From DATKUC01 sp964553615 (lineage in GTDB: Bacteria; Spirochaetota; Spirochaetia; DSM-27196; DATKUC01): a stretch of 64,000 nucleotides of DNA. The position numbers were made by a program, and so were the translations under genes. The stretch covers positions 7,258-71,257 of the forward strand of contig CAZKMA010000020.1 of NCBI GenBank assembly GCA_964553615.1, in the 5' to 3' direction. Shown piece by piece: positions 61,483 through 64,000 of this stretch; position 1 is the stretch's first letter, and each line of letters opens with the position of its first letter. The notes under the pieces were generated by a model. It was not told where the DNA came from and made no database searches. It saw only the letters and a program-made list of their open reading frames with translations.

Positions 61483-62691
61483 ATGGATTCCACTCGTCTT
61501 CCCACTATTGCCGCGTATCTTCGCGGCCTCACGTTTGACGGGCATGCGGGTGCTGTCGTTACGCGGCTCGACGCAGAACCTGTGGGGGTGCCTGACGGGG
61601 CAACCCTCGTCATAGACATACTTCCGGAGGATTCGGCAGACCGCCTGCAAGAGCGAATCTCCACCGCGTACGAGCATCATGGAAAGATGTCGCAGGAGGT
61701 TCCCCGCAGCGCGGATATCCGTTTGCCCGACGGCTCGTCGGTTTTCTTCGGAATTGGAAGTTCCATTGACCAGGCGCGAACTCCTTCGTCCGGCCCGGGG
61801 CGGAAGCGGGCAACCGTCAGCGAGCAGGAACACGCCGGGAGTAGTCTGTTTCTGCGCCGCTCGGACGTCATGCGCGGTCGAATTTCGGTGGTCACCGGAG
61901 GCGCGCAGGGATTTGGTGAAGGAATAGTGAGGTCGCTCGTTGCCGGAGGAAGTATCGTATGTATTGTGGATCTGAACCGTGAGGGAGCGAAGGCGCTTGC
62001 TGAGGAACTGAACCGGGAACAGGGACATACCGTAGCTATCCCGTTCGGCGCAAACGTTGCCGATGAAGACTCCGTCAGATCCATGGTGGAGAGCATAGTC
62101 CTCGAACTTGGTGGCTTCGATCTGTTCATCAGTAACGCCGGCGTTCTGAAAGCAGGCCCGGTAACTGAGTTGAGCCTGAAGGATTTCAACTTCGTTACAT
62201 CCGTGAACTATGTCGGCTTTTTTATCTGTTCCAAGCACATTGCGCCGATACTGGCCATCCAGAACCGTGCCGCGGGTGGCAGATACTTTTCCGACATAAT
62301 CCAGATCAACTCCAAGAGCGGACTCGAAGGGTCCAACAAGAACGGCGCGTACGCCGGAAGCAAGTTCGGCGGTATCGGGCTGGTGCAAAGCTTTGCCCTC
62401 GAGCTGGTGACGGACAATATCAAGGTGAACGCGGTATGTCCGGGGAACTTCTTCGAAGGACCACTGTGGGCGGATCCCGATCGGGGACTCTTCGTGCAAT
62501 ACCTGAACGCAGGAAAGGTACCCGGAGCGAAGACAATCGCCGACGTGAAAAGTTTCTACGAAAAAAAAGTACCTATGGGCCGCGGTTGTCGCCCGGCCGA
62601 CGTGGTTCGCGCAATTTGCAGCATTGTCGAACAGGAGTACGAGACCGGTCAGGCGGTTCCCGTGACAGGTGGACAGGTAATGCTGAATTGA
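61483..62691 (+). CDS. Sorbitol-6-phosphate 2-dehydrogenase-like SDR with N-terminal extension
   Basis: 402 residues. From about residue 131 it is a classical SDR (GGAQGFGEG at 139-147, YAGSK) whose C-terminus VPMGRGCRPADV...TGQAVPVTGGQVML follows SrlD and the SDR half of the bifunctional rhamnulose-1-phosphate aldolase proteins. The first ~125 residues have no motif I recognise and do not contain the aldolase zinc site. AGGAG precedes the ATG. It begins 15 bp after the PHP gene, so they are likely cotranscribed. Confidence 0.82.
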   Translation: MDSTRLPTIAAYLRGLTFDGHAGAVVTRLDAEPVGVPDGATLVIDILPEDSADRLQERISTAYEHHGKMSQEVPRSADIRLPDGSSVFFGIGSSIDQARTPSSGPGRKRATVSEQEHAGSSLFLRRSDVMRGRISVVTGGAQGFGEGIVRSLVAGGSIVCIVDLNREGAKALAEELNREQGHTVAIPFGANVADEDSVRSMVESIVLELGGFDLFISNAGVLKAGPVTELSLKDFNFVTSVNYVGFFICSKHIAPILAIQNRAAGGRYFSDIIQINSKSGLEGSNKNGAYAGSKFGGIGLVQSFALELVTDNIKVNAVCPGNFFEGPLWADPDRGLFVQYLNAGKVPGAKTIADVKSFYEKKVPMGRGCRPADVVRAICSIVEQEYETGQAVPVTGGQVMLN

Positions 62692-62697
62692 AACTGG

Positions 62698-62726
62698 TTG
62701 CAGGTTCGATTCCGAAGCGTTATATT
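62698..62726 (+). promoter_or_regulatory. Promoter of the GGDEF-PilZ gene
   Basis: TTGCAG (62698-62703), 17-bp spacer, TATATT (62721-62726), 34 bp before the ATG. A GGGGGG ribosome-binding site follows. Confidence 0.65.
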
Positions 62727-62760
62727 GAGTCAAAAGTAGTCTGCAGGTGGGGGGTACCCT

Positions 62761-63903
62761 ATGGAATCTGCAGAGGCGCGTTCATCACTCGTACAGAAGC
62801 TTCGTGAGTCGCCTCAAACCATTGGACAATTCATCCAGGGCTGTCTCAGTAACGAAGTCGAACCCGATGCGTGCTGCATGCTCTTCGATATTCTGTTCGA
62901 TCTCAAGCTTTCGCCGGACGAGGCTGCCGGTATGGCTCAGAAGCTCGTCGAGAACCAGCGGCTACTCGAACAGCAACTCGGCCGGAGCGTCGATATTCGG
63001 GTTGCGGCCCTTGATTACTTCGTTTCTTCCGACACACCGGTCTTCAATCCAAAAATCACGGATCTTGGGGCATATGAAGGGCAGGTGCTTCTCGCCTCAA
63101 CGGATGCGTTGACCGGACTCTACAATCGGCGCTTCCTTGCCGATACGCTCCAGCGTGAGATCCATCGGTCCCGACGCCATGGAATACCCTTTGCTCTGCT
63201 TTTCCTGGACATTGATGATTTCAAGAAGATAAACGACGGCTACGGGCATCAGATTGGAGATGCAGTGCTTCGGAATTTTGCGTCCTATCTGCGGGGCTTT
63301 CTCCGATCCGAAGATATCGTTGGCCGCTACGGGGGCGAAGAGTTTCTCGTGGTCATGCCACAGACGGACATCGAAGGCGCACGCATCCTGGGAGAGCGGC
63401 TCCTCGACCGCCTGGCAACGCGGACCCTTCACCCGGAAGTGACAGTCACATTCTCCGGCGGAATCTCCACTTTCCCGAACCATGCGGAGACAGTTGAACG
63501 GTTGGTGGAATCGGCGGATCGGGCCCTGTACAGTGCAAAGATGAATGGAAAGAGGCAGATCCGGGTTGCCTCTCCGGAGAAGCGTCGCGATCGCCGGTAT
63601 CCCGGGAATGCACTCCAGCACCTGGAACTCGAATGCTGCAAAATCAGCGGGAACCGGGATCGTGGTCTGATACGCAACTTGAGTCGGAGCGGCATATCCT
63701 TCGAGTGGAGAGAGTCGTTGTCGATCGGTGATACGGTGCAGCTATCCGTGCATTCTCGCTCGAACCAGCGGGAATACGACATAATCGGCAGGGTGGTGTG
63801 GACCACCACCGTCCCCGACCCGGTGCGATACCAGGTCGGAGCCCAATACTCGAAACCTATTTTTCGCGAACTGGACGACCTCGTTTCTCTATCAGCAATG
63901 TGA
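62761..63903 (+). CDS. Diguanylate cyclase with C-terminal PilZ domain
   Basis: 380 residues, cytoplasmic. Residues 1-105 are a helical domain of unknown type. The GGDEF domain at about 112-270 has an intact active site GGEEF (191-195) and an intact inhibitory I-site RSED (182-185). A PilZ domain at about 272-375 carries the c-di-GMP-binding RRDRR near 275-279 and NLSRSG near 306-311. It can therefore both make and bind c-di-GMP. Its own promoter is evident. Confidence 0.92.
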   Translation: MESAEARSSLVQKLRESPQTIGQFIQGCLSNEVEPDACCMLFDILFDLKLSPDEAAGMAQKLVENQRLLEQQLGRSVDIRVAALDYFVSSDTPVFNPKITDLGAYEGQVLLASTDALTGLYNRRFLADTLQREIHRSRRHGIPFALLFLDIDDFKKINDGYGHQIGDAVLRNFASYLRGFLRSEDIVGRYGGEEFLVVMPQTDIEGARILGERLLDRLATRTLHPEVTVTFSGGISTFPNHAETVERLVESADRALYSAKMNGKRQIRVASPEKRRDRRYPGNALQHLELECCKISGNRDRGLIRNLSRSGISFEWRESLSIGDTVQLSVHSRSNQREYDIIGRVVWTTTVPDPVRYQVGAQYSKPIFRELDDLVSLSAM

Positions 63904-63917
63904 GATGTCATGCGGTA

Positions 63918-64000
63918 TCACGCAGCGTGTTGATATCCGTTCATCAGATCCCGCAGGGCATAGGCGGGAACACGAATGGAGCTGCCGCTCTGCCCGCCGC
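63918..64000 (-). CDS. Possible C-terminal end of a gene entering the window
   Basis: On the minus strand a frame is open from the window edge to a TGA at 63920-63918. The 27 visible residues end VPAYALRDLMNGYQHAA and look protein-like, but this is too little to identify a family. Confidence 0.35.
   Translation of the reverse strand, partial: GGQSGSSIRVPAYALRDLMNGYQHAA

Overview
The window looks like a scaffold from a free-living, sugar-fermenting bacterium, most likely a spirochaete. I infer this from gene content: a long pyrophosphate-dependent phosphofructokinase, acetate kinase, a receiver-like/HATPase/cyclic-nucleotide-binding fusion protein, a 144-residue CheY-type regulator, and full hexuronate and Leloir gene sets. 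No marker gene proves the phylum. Coding is dense on both strands, with many ATGA or GTGA stop/start overlaps. There is one run of 100 N, inside an alcohol dehydrogenase gene. I found no rRNA, tRNA, CRISPR array, insertion sequence or phage gene.

Layout. 1-10.6 kb: end of a beta-propeller protein, a coiled-coil protein, msrB with an aldehyde dehydrogenase, two aldo-keto reductases, a DEAD-box helicase, rpsD, a TrkA-C membrane protein and the receiver-like/HATPase/CNB regulator. 10.6-19.6 kb: a heavy-metal-binding protein, a MoxR/DUF58/transglutaminase operon, an unusual ABC-F protein, a sigma-54 response regulator, then a 470-bp intergenic region with a candidate 29-codon gene, a terminator and a good promoter for a CheY-like gene. 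19.7-26.8 kb: a peptide-type ABC transporter, a zinc phospholipase C-like protein and an exported TPR protein. 26.8-32.4 kb: ackA, a DUF2779 nuclease-like protein, a long-chain acyl-CoA synthetase and an exported protein of unknown function. 32.5-42.9 kb: yhbY, an iron-type alcohol dehydrogenase, fruK-like kinase, PPi-PFK, galKT, manA, a YaiI-family protein, a KDPG aldolase and an SDR. 42.9-47.2 kb: asnS, a cysteine-less ArsC-like protein with arginine deiminase, and DAHP synthase. 47.2-54.9 kb: hexuronate catabolism. 54.9-64 kb: folB, dcd, hisI/UGPase/glk, a DHH phosphoesterase, a PHP protein with a sorbitol-6-phosphate dehydrogenase-like SDR, and a GGDEF-PilZ protein.

The most interesting region is 47.2-54.9 kb. 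A DeoR-type regulator leads uxuB-type SDR, uxaC and uxaE, which together turn glucuronate and galacturonate into D-mannonate. No mannonate dehydratase (uxuA) is present in the window. Divergently transcribed is a LarA-family (nickel-pincer) epimerase, followed 16 bp later by 6-phosphogluconate dehydrogenase. D-mannonate and D-gluconate are C2 epimers, so the layout suggests a shunt from hexuronates through mannonate and gluconate into the pentose phosphate pathway.

Other points: an ABC-F protein with one canonical and one decayed ATP site, several genes whose promoter sits so close to the ATG that the mRNA may be leaderless, a possible new small protein gene, and an assembly gap at a 15-bp tandem repeat.
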